Shown here piece by piece: positions 9,328-19,169 of a stretch of DNA of 51,492 nt. The DNA is from a virus: positions 1-51,492 of the IMG/VR virus record IMGVR_UViG_3300032163_000020. One strand, 5' to 3'. Made by a program: the position numbers and the translations under genes. The notes beneath the pieces are model-generated. The model saw only the letters and a list, made by a program, of their open reading frames with translations, made no database searches and had not been told where the DNA came from. Position 1 is the stretch's first letter; every line of letters starts with the position of its first letter.

Positions 9328-10781
9328 TACCTAACCCTCCTTTCATTCCTTGCAACTTCAGCATTCTCACTCTTCTCCTGCGTGATGATTTTAAACTCGT
9401 CTAAATCAAAGTCACACCCATTAACATTTTCAATCTTGAAGGTGTAATGTTCCCCAGAGAATCCTTCGGGGAACTTAATTCTTGCCCTTCGTATTGCAGT
9501 AGTCAAACTACTCACTATGTCTTCATAAGATGGGTAATCATCACAGGTTATAGTAACTTTAATTCTTCCTGCTGCCGAGCCTATGAGTTGCCCATCCATC
9601 ACCCTCCTCGGCACAGGATTGTTAGGAGCAATCGCGTGGGTTGTAATACTCGCTGCAATCTTTGTTGTCTCATCAAGATCACCCGTCAACTCGTGTATCC
9701 CTGTTGGGCTTGTTGCAAGGACTTTATCATTCACAATGGCAAAGGAGTCAAAGCCAAAGTTAGTATACAGTGACACCGCTCCTGTCTTTGTATTCACAAC
9801 TTTGCATTCATATACCCCTGTTGTTAAAGTTGCATTCACAAGTGCTTCGACACTAACTTCAATATCACAATCAACGGTTCCTACAATGCCTACATAAGCG
9901 GTAGCTTCAATCTCAATCTCTATATTTACATCTGTTGCTGCCACTCCTCTTGCATAACCAGTTGCGGCGAGTTCGACTATAATGGAACTGTCAGTTGCAG
10001 CCATTAATGTCACAAATCCTGACGCCTCACATTCGATTTCTATATTACTATCCACAAACCCAGAATTTGCTGTAAATCCAATAGATTCACATTCTATTTC
10101 TATAGCGCTATCTATAACTCCAAGTCTTGTTACAAATCCTACACTTTCGCATTCCAGAATTATATCTTGTTCAAACGTACCAAGTTTACCTACAATAAGC
10201 GTACCTTCTGCTTCAATAACAATATCGCTTTCAACAACTGCACCAGAGTTAGCCTCACAAGTGATTTCGATGTTACAATTAACTGTGGCAACTTTTCCTA
10301 TAAATCCTGACGCTTCACATTCAGCTATAATATCTACATCTACTTCCCCTTCTCTTATCGAATAACCCTCAACTTCACACTCAACTTCAATATCTACATC
10401 TGCGTTTCCTCCCATTACAGGATAACCCTCGGCAAGGGTTGCTCTCTTTGCCTCATGTATGAAAACACCAGATGTTATAAGGCTGTCTCCAGCAATAAGT
10501 GTAGCCCTCTTTGCTTCATGATTAAACTCATAAATAGAGTAGCCGATAAAAGACTCATTACCAATGTCTTGGACTATTCCTTGCCATTGAAAAAAGGCGT
10601 CCATGTACGTATTATTACCAATACTGATATTAATAAGTGACTGTCCCAATAACCATGGGGACGCATCGGGGTAAGAATTGGTACCAATCCCCGGATTTGT
10701 CCCTGGATATTGAAAATATGAATCTATATTTGTAGTATTACCGACGGAAATTAATATTCCGTCTACGGCCCATGTGGACAT
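9327..10781 (-). CDS. Tandem beta-repeat structural protein, 484 aa
   Basis: About ten tandem units of 22-26 residues occupy roughly residues 120-330. Each has the form D-x-x-I-E-I-E-C-E-A-x-G-F followed by a short turn, and many units carry one Cys. The alternating hydrophobic/acidic pattern suggests a beta-solenoid or stacked beta-strand stalk. The N-terminus holds two short Gly/Asn-rich modules and two HEAKRATL repeats (near 88 and 108). The C-terminal 150 residues look like a globular virion attachment domain. AAGGGGG precedes the ATG. It lies among tail genes, so a tail fibre or tail-surface protein is likely. No family was recognised. Confidence 0.6.
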   Translation of the reverse strand: MSTWAVDGILISVGNTTNIDSYFQYPGTNPGIGTNSYPDASPWLLGQSLINISIGNNTYMDAFFQWQGIVQDIGNESFIGYSIYEFNHEAKRATLIAGDSLITSGVFIHEAKRATLAEGYPVMGGNADVDIEVECEVEGYSIREGEVDVDIIAECEASGFIGKVATVNCNIEITCEANSGAVVESDIVIEAEGTLIVGKLGTFEQDIILECESVGFVTRLGVIDSAIEIECESIGFTANSGFVDSNIEIECEASGFVTLMAATDSSIIVELAATGYARGVAATDVNIEIEIEATAYVGIVGTVDCDIEVSVEALVNATLTTGVYECKVVNTKTGAVSLYTNFGFDSFAIVNDKVLATSPTGIHELTGDLDETTKIAASITTHAIAPNNPVPRRVMDGQLIGSAAGRIKVTITCDDYPSYEDIVSSLTTAIRRARIKFPEGFSGEHYTFKIENVNGCDFDLDEFKIITQEKSENAEVARNERRVR

Positions 10782-10796
10782 TAATCCCCCTTAAGA

Positions 10797-12107
10797 TTAG
10801 TATTGTGGGACTGCAAGGCGAAGTCCTGTTCCTGTGCCAACATTGGTACTTTCAGTCATAATAAAATAGTTATATCCACCATAAGTAACTACATCTTCGG
10901 CAGCACCCCAATCTTTTGTGGTCAGGTAAATACTTAATAGTTTGCCAGCCTTTAATCCCTGTGTGAAATTGGAAAGGCCCACTTCATGCATAAAATGTTT
11001 CCAACTTAAATCTGTTCCAAAACATCTTACGGTCGGTACGGAACCCTTAAAGTTTGACAGGAATCCAAACTCAATAGTCGGGAACAGAAAGGCCGCAGTT
11101 GTTAATACATCAGCACTCTGACCCTTTAACCTTGGGGCAAATAGATTAGATGTTGTTAACACCTGAGTTGCTAACCCCATATGGTATAAATTCATATATA
11201 CATATGGAGGATATGCAGCTGCTGACGTGTCCCATCCAGCCGCCCTTGTTCTTTCAACTATTCCACTTGGAGCATATCCAGTTGAGCACCCATATACGCC
11301 TGTCGAGAGTTTGGAGAAGAAAATAGCATAAGTGGGAGCCACACCGATAAATATAGTCCCACCGTTTGTTACATTCAACTGTTGCCCATTAGCCTGTACG
11401 TCTGAAAGGGTGGCGAGATTAGTACCCGTATTCGCCCCGGCATCCCAACTCTCATATACAAGAGTTTTAAGGAAATTGGCAGTTGAAAAATCCAACATAA
11501 GATATTTATATGTAGTGCCGTCTGCATTCTTGGCCCTGAGAACCTGCTGATTTGATGTGCCTGTATTTGCATCATAAACTCCCCAACCCGCAGCAATTGT
11601 CGAGGTGATGGTTGTGTTGGCCTGCGTGCACGAAGCAGAAAGAAGAGTCTTATCTACCACACCCGTAAGCGGTTTTACACTCACATTGTCGATTGCAAAA
11701 CGTGATCCAGTTGAAGACGGGGTAAATATCAATGATCCTGTTGTGGTTGCAAGAAGATCCTCACTAAACACCGCATTGGTCGTTCTGAGCGCCCCACTCG
11801 CCCCACCATAGGTGACAGTCACGCCATCAACTGTGGCATCTTTCACCTCAAAGGAAACTCGGTAGGTAATCCCAGCCACAGCAGGTATGGAAACTGCTTG
11901 TGTGAGTGTACCTGTTCCATCTCCATTCTTAGATGCCTTGCCCGTACCATCCGCCCACCCAGAACCCAATGTCCAATTGGTAAGTCCGGCAACGGCGCAC
12001 GCACCATCAATTACCTTTTCGGCTCCTGGCCCTGTCATAAGAAGAACTACATCCGCGACTACTTCTGAAAGTGTTGCTCCTGCATTATAAGCATAAGTTG
12101 CAAACAT
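10797..12107 (-). CDS. Tail surface protein with carbohydrate-binding-like domain, 436 aa
   Basis: Residues about 35-145 have the look of a jelly-roll carbohydrate-binding module: a WTLGSGW segment, aromatic positions, an AGITYRVSFEV strand and a TPSSTGSRFAIDNV ending typical of CBM-like folds. The rest is Gly/Thr/Ser/Ala-rich beta structure, as in phage tail or receptor-binding proteins. The start has a strong AAAGGAGG. It follows the 255-aa tail protein by 13 bases in the same operon. A role in host-surface recognition is inferred from fold resemblance and position, not from a specific motif. Confidence 0.55.
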   Translation of the reverse strand: MFATYAYNAGATLSEVVADVVLLMTGPGAEKVIDGACAVAGLTNWTLGSGWADGTGKASKNGDGTGTLTQAVSIPAVAGITYRVSFEVKDATVDGVTVTYGGASGALRTTNAVFSEDLLATTTGSLIFTPSSTGSRFAIDNVSVKPLTGVVDKTLLSASCTQANTTITSTIAAGWGVYDANTGTSNQQVLRAKNADGTTYKYLMLDFSTANFLKTLVYESWDAGANTGTNLATLSDVQANGQQLNVTNGGTIFIGVAPTYAIFFSKLSTGVYGCSTGYAPSGIVERTRAAGWDTSAAAYPPYVYMNLYHMGLATQVLTTSNLFAPRLKGQSADVLTTAAFLFPTIEFGFLSNFKGSVPTVRCFGTDLSWKHFMHEVGLSNFTQGLKAGKLLSIYLTTKDWGAAEDVVTYGGYNYFIMTESTNVGTGTGLRLAVPQY

Positions 12108-12120
12108 AAAATATCCTCCT

Positions 12121-12888
12121 TTATTCTGATAATGTTTCTATCCAAGTTTCCATGACATGAGGCAGTGCTATCGTCATAGATGTTGATCCCATAATATAAT
12201 CGGCATTGTTTTGCCCACACGTTCCCTGCATTCTTGGTTTAGTCCAAGGGGCTGCATCCACAAGGTCATTATCTGCCACGCTACTGGTCATCCTGAAATA
12301 GCTCGCGGTGCCGGTCGCACTATTGACGCCACTCCATACCCCTATTTTTTCAAGAACTCCAACTATAACCTCATCAAAAGTTAATCCATTAACTGGAGCA
12401 ACCCCACCTGACATAGCTACTACGGTTTTAGCAAGTGTTCCACCGCTTACTGTGCAAGCGACAACCCATGTATTTGGGCTAATACCAGTTCCCGGCAATG
12501 CTTTTATTGTGGCAACAGCCCCACTTGAAGAAGCTATATACTTTGGGTTTGTTATGTTTCTATTTATTGCTGAGGCGACTAATGCAGCGGTCACAGTAAG
12601 ACTTGTTAGATACACAATCGGTGAGTTTAATAATTCCACTGAATTTACAGTTACAGAATCCACCTGCCCCCCCGTACCGCTGAGCGTAACCTGTCCATAG
12701 GAAAGAACCTCCGGTGTCCATGCCCCACTGGATAATGTTATTTGACAAAGCATAGTCCCAGTTGCCGCATAGTCCGGGGAATCCGGAGGGGTCCCATCAT
12801 AAATTCTGAAAACTCCATTAGTCAACAGTCTCTTCTTACTACAAAATCCTTGAAGAAGATTTCTAAATGCCGTACTATATTCAATCAT
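12121..12888 (-). CDS. Tail protein, paralogue A, 255 aa
   Basis: The N-terminal 60 residues follow the same plan as the product of 14497-15303: a short STAFRN/STGFRN-like opening, then a G-x-I/F-x-YDG-x-P segment, then TGT-L-L/C and a Thr/Ser-rich beta region. The later part also matches in layout (aromatic-Gly-Val, S/T-x-x-YFR/YAR, an Asp-rich loop, a terminal beta segment). The two are therefore probably an ancient duplication separated by one gene. AAAGGAGG precedes the ATG. It is likely a tail or adhesin-associated structural protein, and no enzymatic motif is seen. Confidence 0.55.
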   Translation of the reverse strand: MIEYSTAFRNLLQGFCSKKRLLTNGVFRIYDGTPPDSPDYAATGTMLCQITLSSGAWTPEVLSYGQVTLSGTGGQVDSVTVNSVELLNSPIVYLTSLTVTAALVASAINRNITNPKYIASSSGAVATIKALPGTGISPNTWVVACTVSGGTLAKTVVAMSGGVAPVNGLTFDEVIVGVLEKIGVWSGVNSATGTASYFRMTSSVADNDLVDAAPWTKPRMQGTCGQNNADYIMGSTSMTIALPHVMETWIETLSE

Positions 12889-12902
12889 TTGTGTTACCTC
12901 CT

Positions 12903-14492
12903 TTATAATTTATGTATTCCTATCGCTGCCGCAGCTTCTTTATCAAAAGTATCGGCATATTTGCCGAGCAATTTATCCGTTATTACGTGTTTTGTATGTT
13001 TCCCGGAACCTGCATTTATTATTCCGAGAATACGACTTACGAAGGTATAATGTGTATTGTCCATATCATCGAAATGAACTTCTCCCGAATCACCAGTATA
13101 ATTCCATAATGTATACGTGTATACCAGATATTTCTCGTTCGCATAACAGGAGATGTCGGATATTCTACTACCGATAAAATTAGGGCCGAGACTTGGAGTT
13201 AAATATCCACTGCATGGTGTTTCACCAATATAGGAATAAGAATCTGAACTTGATTTTAGATCACAAATAACCTCGGTTTTCAACTCCCCACCGTTAGCAC
13301 GATAAGCAATTTTATATTCAACACAGGTAAGATCGTTTATGAATAGTGCGTAATCTGAACTGCCTTCCTCATGTAAGGTATAGCCGGATTTAAATTTATA
13401 AAAACATATAAAACTCTTATCCACTTGAATATTGTCATAATCAAGAATATGCATTTTCCCCAAAATTCTTGCATATCTATACCATACACTATAGGTACAA
13501 CACCACGTCACATCAAATACGCTCTCTCCTACTATATCGTTATAAGTAAACGTTCCAAGTTCGGTTTCCAGAGTTACATCACCAAATAAATAACTATATC
13601 TTGGACCTAATTCGGTATGAGCATTGCACACCGCAAGAGATCCCTCATTAATATTTGAATATGTCCATGTAGTCAAATCCACACCTATGTATTTATCCGG
13701 TGATAAGGCCGCAAATATATCACATGGATGAGCATAGGCAATCGTCGAACCATATTCTGTTACGCCGTTTTTTGTATAAACAATCCTGCCGCTCCCGCCG
13801 TCAATATTCTGCACGCATAATGTACTTATAACATCTCCATTTGCATCTTTATAAGAAGTATGCTTGCTTGTGCAAATGACAGAACTAACGGGGAAGGTTG
13901 CACTGTGGTTAAAAGTATCATCGTTTATATATTCATTCGGGACACCTATCAATACATCTATTTCACCGCCGGGCAATCCGAGAGAATAAGCTAACATCCC
14001 ATATTGCGGCCATACATTATCCGTACGTTCAAAATAAGAAACGTCCACTCTTTTGTTCTCGATTGTAAAAGTATGCTTATTATATTTGCTATTTGATTTA
14101 ACAGTGGATGGATTTCTATGGACGTAATTATCCCAAAATGTAACATATTTTAACAACCTAAAATTATAAGGTGTCAGCGTTACGCTTTCTGTTGCTATTT
14201 TCCATACAGCATAATGAGTTGCATCTTGGATGAGAAAGATTAATGTGCTTATTGTTACTATATTAGCATTAACAACTACTTCTTCTGGTGCAACAATCGT
14301 TATAATCACATCTCCCATATTGTTAATAATCCTAACCTTTGTCCCATCTTTATACGTAAAAGGAACTGGGGCATAAGTAGGTACACTCCCAAAGGAGGCT
14401 TCAAGGTTCATAAGTAACCTATCAGCCTCTGGGACATAAGCTGCTGCAAGTTTCTGATCTCCGAATCTTCGAATGATTTTGGATCTATACAA
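12903..14492 (-). CDS. Unidentified large structural protein, 529 aa
   Basis: This is a Tyr-, Thr-, Ser- and Cys-containing, predominantly beta protein with no recognised family. The longest reading starts with TTG at 14492, with GGTGAG about 8 bases upstream inside the end of the previous gene. An internal Met start near residue 28 is possible. It sits between the two paralogous tail proteins (12121-12888 and 14497-15303), so a tail tip or receptor-binding role is likely. The C-terminus carries a helical Asp/Lys/Ala segment. Confidence 0.5.
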   Translation of the reverse strand: MYRSKIIRRFGDQKLAAAYVPEADRLLMNLEASFGSVPTYAPVPFTYKDGTKVRIINNMGDVIITIVAPEEVVVNANIVTISTLIFLIQDATHYAVWKIATESVTLTPYNFRLLKYVTFWDNYVHRNPSTVKSNSKYNKHTFTIENKRVDVSYFERTDNVWPQYGMLAYSLGLPGGEIDVLIGVPNEYINDDTFNHSATFPVSSVICTSKHTSYKDANGDVISTLCVQNIDGGSGRIVYTKNGVTEYGSTIAYAHPCDIFAALSPDKYIGVDLTTWTYSNINEGSLAVCNAHTELGPRYSYLFGDVTLETELGTFTYNDIVGESVFDVTWCCTYSVWYRYARILGKMHILDYDNIQVDKSFICFYKFKSGYTLHEEGSSDYALFINDLTCVEYKIAYRANGGELKTEVICDLKSSSDSYSYIGETPCSGYLTPSLGPNFIGSRISDISCYANEKYLVYTYTLWNYTGDSGEVHFDDMDNTHYTFVSRILGIINAGSGKHTKHVITDKLLGKYADTFDKEAAAAIGIHKL

Positions 14493-14496
14493 AGAG

Positions 14497-15303
14497 TTAG
14501 CTCACCAGATATTTGATGTTGAGTTTGAATGAGGATACAAGTACAGGGCCACCGACCACGATTCCAGTAGAACCAGCAAGGTTTAAGGCTGCACCAGAAG
14601 TTGCTACATTAAGTTGTAACCTTGGATCAGTTGCATTGTTAGTCCCAAGATCATTATTATGAACAAACCTGGCGTATGAGCAAGTTCCTGCAATAAGTCC
14701 AACACCTTCCCAATCATATGCAGTTTCCTTCTCAACATAGCCCAAGGTTGCTGCACCAAGATGAAGGCTATTAATTCTGACATTAGCGGTTATAGCATTA
14801 AGGGTAGTAGTGATTGTACCAGAACCTGTAATACTTGTAATGACAAAAGGTTCACCAGCATATCTTGCTCTCAAGTATAAGACAGACTCTGTAACACCCG
14901 CGCCTATAATGGCAATAGCTTCTATTACAGGACTTAGAGTAGCATCAGCATTAATAGCCGTCGCAAGACTTGTTGCAAGGATATCATTCGTGCTATCCCC
15001 AGCAACCTGAGTATACACAAGGGTCTTTGATGGAGTTGTGCATATAAGAGTCACAGTATCATTTGTACTTCCCTTAACACAAGTAACATTAGCCTCTTGC
15101 CTTGTTGAGACTGTGGATGGTGTAAGAGATGCCCCATCTTTAGTAAGTTTGAATAAAAGATTACCAGTGGGTGCGACATCCGCAGTTGTTGGGGCTGAAC
15201 CATCATAGCCATAAATTACTCCGTCCTCAAACATCTCCTTAATCCCTTTACCCTGCGACAAACCATTCCTAAACCCTGTAGATAAAATTAATGTACCTGC
15301 CAT
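14497..15303 (-). CDS. Tail protein, paralogue B, 268 aa
   Basis: This is the paralogue of the protein at 12121-12888 by shared layout: LSTGFRNGL opening, FEDGVIYGYDGS-P segment, TGNLLFKLT, then Thr/Ala-rich beta structure. The last 100 residues end in a Gly/Val beta region resembling virion surface domains. AAAGGAGG lies before the ATG and the gene is 13 bases downstream of its neighbour. Probably a tail structural protein. The duplication around the 529-aa gene hints at a modular adhesin region. Confidence 0.55.
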   Translation of the reverse strand: MAGTLILSTGFRNGLSQGKGIKEMFEDGVIYGYDGSAPTTADVAPTGNLLFKLTKDGASLTPSTVSTRQEANVTCVKGSTNDTVTLICTTPSKTLVYTQVAGDSTNDILATSLATAINADATLSPVIEAIAIIGAGVTESVLYLRARYAGEPFVITSITGSGTITTTLNAITANVRINSLHLGAATLGYVEKETAYDWEGVGLIAGTCSYARFVHNNDLGTNNATDPRLQLNVATSGAALNLAGSTGIVVGGPVLVSSFKLNIKYLVS

Positions 15304-15315
15304 CTTAAACCTCCT

Positions 15316-16203
15316 TTAGACTATACCTACAGTTAGAAACTGTGGTATGTTGTTGTTTACTCTAAATAATGATGCCCCGTGGAGGTAAGAATCACTCTCC
15401 ATCTTATCAATGGTAAGATTGACCAATTCTCCGCCTGCACCACCTATACACATTCCTTGCGTAGTGTTAAATAATACTACATTTGTCTTAAGCCCTATGT
15501 TTACTAAAAGTCTCTCAGCGTGGACTTGGCTCCACTTAATTGCACCATAATCTGCTACAACTATCTGTTCCATCTCATTAGGGTCATTACCTTTCCAGAA
15601 CATTATACGCTCTCCGTTGGAGATATAAAGACCATCGTCGACAGATGCAAGGAGAGTAGGTTCGGTTGCCATTCTCATTCTAAATCCTCTGATGTCAATG
15701 ACATATAAGTTACCAGCGTCAGAGTATGTGATACCTTCATGGTTGGCGGTGTAAAGGCGATTATGGTAATATTCGATGACGTGGCCAGGCAACATCCTAC
15801 TCTTGAAAGGTTCAGTTGTGTTAGGAAATGCTGTATAAACATCCTGTTTCACATAACCTATATCGACAGCATTTGAGCAGAATAGTTTATCAAGCACCTT
15901 TCTATACCACATTTTATTATTGCTCGTCAAGGTGGCAATCGTACTTGCTGTGTGAGCTACATCATTATATTTTTTGAGAACTCCAGCTTCAACAAAGTAA
16001 CCATGCCCATCCTGATCAAAACTGTGAGGGGTGCCACTATACCGTTTAAGAAACCCTCCGCGCCTCGACCAATTACCAAGGTTGTTGATGTCTATATTAC
16101 TCCCTGCACTTATGAAGTCAATGACTGTTTGTGGATTCTCATATACCAAGGAATCCACCTCATTCACTCCATGCACAGGTTTAACTGTAAAAGTTATAAG
16201 CAT
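15316..16203 (-). CDS. Tail-associated structural protein, beta-rich, 295 aa
   Basis: This protein is rich in short beta-strand/turn units with spaced Gly, Tyr and Asn, such as DGHGYFVEAGVLKKY, YYHNRLYTANHEGI and DDGLYISNGERIMFW. These look like blades of a beta-propeller, a form seen in some podovirus tail proteins. It begins at an ATG overlapping the stop of the connector gene (TAATG), which implies translational coupling. A tail or tail-adaptor role fits this position. The exact family was not recognised. Confidence 0.5.
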   Translation of the reverse strand: MLITFTVKPVHGVNEVDSLVYENPQTVIDFISAGSNIDINNLGNWSRRGGFLKRYSGTPHSFDQDGHGYFVEAGVLKKYNDVAHTASTIATLTSNNKMWYRKVLDKLFCSNAVDIGYVKQDVYTAFPNTTEPFKSRMLPGHVIEYYHNRLYTANHEGITYSDAGNLYVIDIRGFRMRMATEPTLLASVDDGLYISNGERIMFWKGNDPNEMEQIVVADYGAIKWSQVHAERLLVNIGLKTNVVLFNTTQGMCIGGAGGELVNLTIDKMESDSYLHGASLFRVNNNIPQFLTVGIV

Positions 16204-17201
16204 TATCTCCTCACCTTTATTCTCATACTGTTCTGACTCTGAACACTCATCACACGTTCTATGTTTGCTGAAGGACGATCACCAACACTTACCTCGAACA
16301 GTTGGCGATATCCTAATGCAATCTTACCATCTTCAGTTTCTGTGTCGCGCTTGCTAAACATCTTATACAAACACCATAACTTCATATCCTCATAATACTT
16401 CTCATGAATCTCAGGTGTAGGATAAGTAATACCAAGATGATTAAGAGGTAATCTCTTTACAACAAGAGTCAAGTCTCCATAGTCTACATCAGGATAAGGA
16501 TATAAGATTATCTCATTACTTGCAGTTATGATGTAAGATGTAGGTTCTCCTGTTTCACTTCTCCATCCGGGTAACTGTTCATCCATCTCCCTCTCTGATT
16601 GTTTAATCAGCGGCTCCCCTGTCCAAGCCACAAGGACAGTATCCACCATAATTATCTTTGCGTGCAATGCATACTTTGCGATTGCAGCAGTCAATGCCAT
16701 TGTGCATACTGTTGCGGTGGAGCGATCTTCAAGGACATATGCTCTACGACATATTTCATTTTGGCCTTCATCAAGGTAGTCGATAAGTTCCTGGGAATCC
16801 CAAAGCAACCCATCTGCTGGAACATTTGCTCCTTTATTCCTTGCTGTGTTTCGTACTGAATCGACTAATTGTGCAAGTACTCCTTTTAACAACGCGGTGT
16901 TATCAAGTTGGTAAAAATACTGAGCCTTACCAATAATAGACGATCCATAGGTAAACGAAACTTGTATAACCCGTAATTCTTCAAGTCTTGCAGTATTCTG
17001 AATTGCTGTATCAGTTGAAGATAGTGTTATGGTGTAAGATGTAGAACTGGGTGTTATAGTTGTTGCCACTTTAATAACTATTCCAGAATATACATCTACT
17101 ATTGTATAACTTCCTGTACTTGGAGTTACAGCAGTTCCATCTTCATCAACAAAGTTAAGTACTACATGTTGTACAGTACCAGATATAAATATAGGTAGCA
17201 T
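16203..17201 (-). CDS. Head-tail connector/adaptor-like protein, 332 aa
   Basis: Residues 1-105 form a beta-rich Thr/Ser domain. From about 115 onward it resembles podovirus head-completion adaptors: LLWDSQELIDYLDEGQNE and CRRAYVLEDRS, followed by regions that pair an ILYPYPD strand with a KRLPL strand and a C-terminal helix YYEDMKLWCLYKMF. I infer it is the ring protein that extends the portal, comparable to gp4/DUF6682-type adaptors. A strong AGGAGG site precedes the ATG, and its stop overlaps the next gene's start. Confidence 0.6.
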   Translation of the reverse strand: MLPIFISGTVQHVVLNFVDEDGTAVTPSTGSYTIVDVYSGIVIKVATTITPSSTSYTITLSSTDTAIQNTARLEELRVIQVSFTYGSSIIGKAQYFYQLDNTALLKGVLAQLVDSVRNTARNKGANVPADGLLWDSQELIDYLDEGQNEICRRAYVLEDRSTATVCTMALTAAIAKYALHAKIIMVDTVLVAWTGEPLIKQSEREMDEQLPGWRSETGEPTSYIITASNEIILYPYPDVDYGDLTLVVKRLPLNHLGITYPTPEIHEKYYEDMKLWCLYKMFSKRDTETEDGKIALGYRQLFEVSVGDRPSANIERVMSVQSQNSMRIKVRR

Positions 17202-17210
17202 TAATACCTC

Positions 17211-17420
17211 CTACTCACCATATTGTTTAGACTTAAAGTTAATAGTATTACTTTTAGAAGTAATAATAGTAGTATTATCCTTTGTTACAAAAGTTATACC
17301 GCTTACTTTAGCTATAGTTGCTATGTAAAATGCGATGGTTAATAAATTATTACCCAATCCCCAAGCAAGGATTGCTGTACCTTTGCCTAATCCTTGCCCA
17401 GGTGTTAAACTATTATACAC
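17211..17420 (-). CDS. Small hydrophobic/beta protein, ~69 aa
   Basis: An open frame runs from about 17477 to 17211. The part outside the upstream gene begins near a GTG at 17420 that overlaps the previous stop by 8 bases, with GGAA about 11 bases upstream, so the start is uncertain (an ATG at 17477 would give 88 residues). It has a hydrophobic Gly/Ala/Leu/Ile segment in the first half and a Thr/Ser/Lys-rich beta tail. No family recognised. Its position among tail genes suggests a virion component. Confidence 0.45.
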   Translation of the reverse strand: MYNSLTPGQGLGKGTAILAWGLGNNLLTIAFYIATIAKVSGITFVTKDNTTIITSKSNTINFKSKQYGE

Positions 17421-17976
17421 TTGATTTAAGTTCCATCGAAATGATACCTGCTTGTATATCACTGATGTTATTACCATCTATATCTTGTAATACTTTATCT
17501 AAAATAGTTGTAGCATCGGTATCATCTCGTATGATTAAATGCCATTCTAAACCTACTTTAGTAAGATACTTTTTATTGCGGATGTATTGAAGTAATAAAG
17601 TAAGGCTATCATTACTATCTTGCACAGACGATTCAAGAGCAAGAACTGAAGCATCGACCTTAACTTCCAGATCGCTTTTGATATACATTTCCCCCGTGCC
17701 GATAATTGTGTCTGACGCCGGCGCAGGCGAGCCTCCTGCCTGCTTATAGACCGCAACGGTATAAAGGCCATCATTCCATACTGCCCTTGACTCAGACGCT
17801 TCATACCTCCCCTTAATGACAGAATCCTCAGTTAAGGATAAATAAGGGTCGGCAGGGGCAGATGCAAATGCTCCATCTGCGTCATTTAGGCGGAAATTAT
17901 CGGCTTCACGTCTGACTATGCAATATGTTGTTATTCCCGTTTCAGGATAATCACAAATTATTCTTTTTGATGCCAT
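17413..17976 (-). CDS. Tail protein of unknown family, 187 aa
   Basis: The N-terminal half is beta-rich (YPETGITTYCIV, then a segment with D-P-Y-L-S-L and an AVWNDGLYTVAVY strand), as in small virion domains that bind a fibre. The C-terminal half is helical and acidic. AGGAGG precedes the ATG, and the start overlaps the end of the glycosyltransferase gene by 19 bases. No enzyme motif is visible. A structural role is inferred from location. Confidence 0.5.
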   Translation of the reverse strand: MASKRIICDYPETGITTYCIVRREADNFRLNDADGAFASAPADPYLSLTEDSVIKGRYEASESRAVWNDGLYTVAVYKQAGGSPAPASDTIIGTGEMYIKSDLEVKVDASVLALESSVQDSNDSLTLLLQYIRNKKYLTKVGLEWHLIIRDDTDATTILDKVLQDIDGNNISDIQAGIISMELKSSV

Positions 17977-19169
17977 GTTATGCCTCCTATCCTATGCCAA
18001 CCTTTTTTGTTATCATCTACCGCACTTTCCCATACATTGTATAAATCATCAAACCACTTCTGATATTCCCATTTCACATTGTCTATCAAAAACCTTTCTC
18101 CATACTTTCTGACTTCTTGATGGTCAACGTCTTTTGCCTTTATTGCTGCCTGAACAAAATCATCGAGAGTATTACAACGAAAACCCACCTTACCATTTAC
18201 ACAGTCAGGAATCGTACCGGGGAATACAGCAAAGTTCGTGGTAATCGGAGGCGTACCTGAAAGCATAGATTCTACGTGTGTTCCCGCAAAGCATTCAAGA
18301 TATTCAGTAGGTGTAAAGGTTGCAATCGCTTTTGACATGAGTTTCTTCCTCTGCTCTATACCAACAAACCCTACATATTCCCATGTTCCCGGAGCTAAAT
18401 CAAAATCGGGATCATTATTAGGAATAAGATGACCGTTAGAATGAACCCTTGCTCCCTGCCCTGCTATAATCAACTTCTTTCCTATTGCGTTACAGGCCAT
18501 GGCAGCCGTAAGAATCCCCTTGCGCTTTATCATCCTGCCAATAAAGAAATAATAGTCTTCCTTCTCAGAAGAAAATGTAAAATCATCAGGTTCAAAGTAA
18601 TTCGGTATCACCCGGTCATAATAACTACCGTTGATACACTCAAAAGGAGATTCCGAACCATAAGTAAAATTCTGTATATATGAACTTTCAAACGCCCTGA
18701 AATTGCCCTTGATTGAGCCTCGGTATCCTATCCCCGGTTCACAGTTAAGGAATAACTTTACTGCATCAGTAATAGGTTTCTGATAATGTCCTTGCGTAAG
18801 CAGTAAGAAATCATCGGGTCTTTTAATTTTGTTGATATGTTCAATGCAAGACATATAAAATTTTAAGGTAGATGGGTTCTTGGCGGTATTAAAATCATGC
18901 CTGAAATCGGTATTAGTCCAATCGTATCCGACATCAAATCTATTATCTCCGTCTCCATAATCTTTTCTAATATCTGAAAGAGTATGTGTCTGAATAAACT
19001 CGGCGCATTCAACATTACTTCCTTCACTTCCGTAAAAGAAAACTTCATGTCCTAAAGACATAAGCATTTTGGAGAGTTTGATGTTCTTCTGAGTGAAGGC
19101 GCATGACATATACTCCCTTCTTTGCGGAAGATGAGCTAACGATATAAGATGGAATCTATATTTTCGCAT
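17958..19169 (-). CDS. GT-B (GT4-like) glycosyltransferase, 403 aa
   Basis: The chosen ATG at 19169 has AAAGGGG at good spacing. A longer ORF from 19223 lacks this. The N-terminal half opens with a Rossmann-type strand (KYRFHLISLAH) and later SLGHEVFFYGSEG. The C-terminal half has FIGRMIKRKG (about 208), LIIAGQG, then an acidic cluster and YLECFAGTHVESMLSG-P (about 285-302), matching the nucleotide-sugar-binding region of GT4 enzymes. It would transfer a sugar from an activated donor to an acceptor, here perhaps a virion protein or host surface glycan. It overlaps the methyltransferase gene by 14 bases and forms a cassette with it and the sulfotransferase. Confidence 0.8.
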   Translation of the reverse strand: MRKYRFHLISLAHLPQRREYMSCAFTQKNIKLSKMLMSLGHEVFFYGSEGSNVECAEFIQTHTLSDIRKDYGDGDNRFDVGYDWTNTDFRHDFNTAKNPSTLKFYMSCIEHINKIKRPDDFLLLTQGHYQKPITDAVKLFLNCEPGIGYRGSIKGNFRAFESSYIQNFTYGSESPFECINGSYYDRVIPNYFEPDDFTFSSEKEDYYFFIGRMIKRKGILTAAMACNAIGKKLIIAGQGARVHSNGHLIPNNDPDFDLAPGTWEYVGFVGIEQRKKLMSKAIATFTPTEYLECFAGTHVESMLSGTPPITTNFAVFPGTIPDCVNGKVGFRCNTLDDFVQAAIKAKDVDHQEVRKYGERFLIDNVKWEYQKWFDDLYNVWESAVDDNKKGWHRIGGITWHQKE

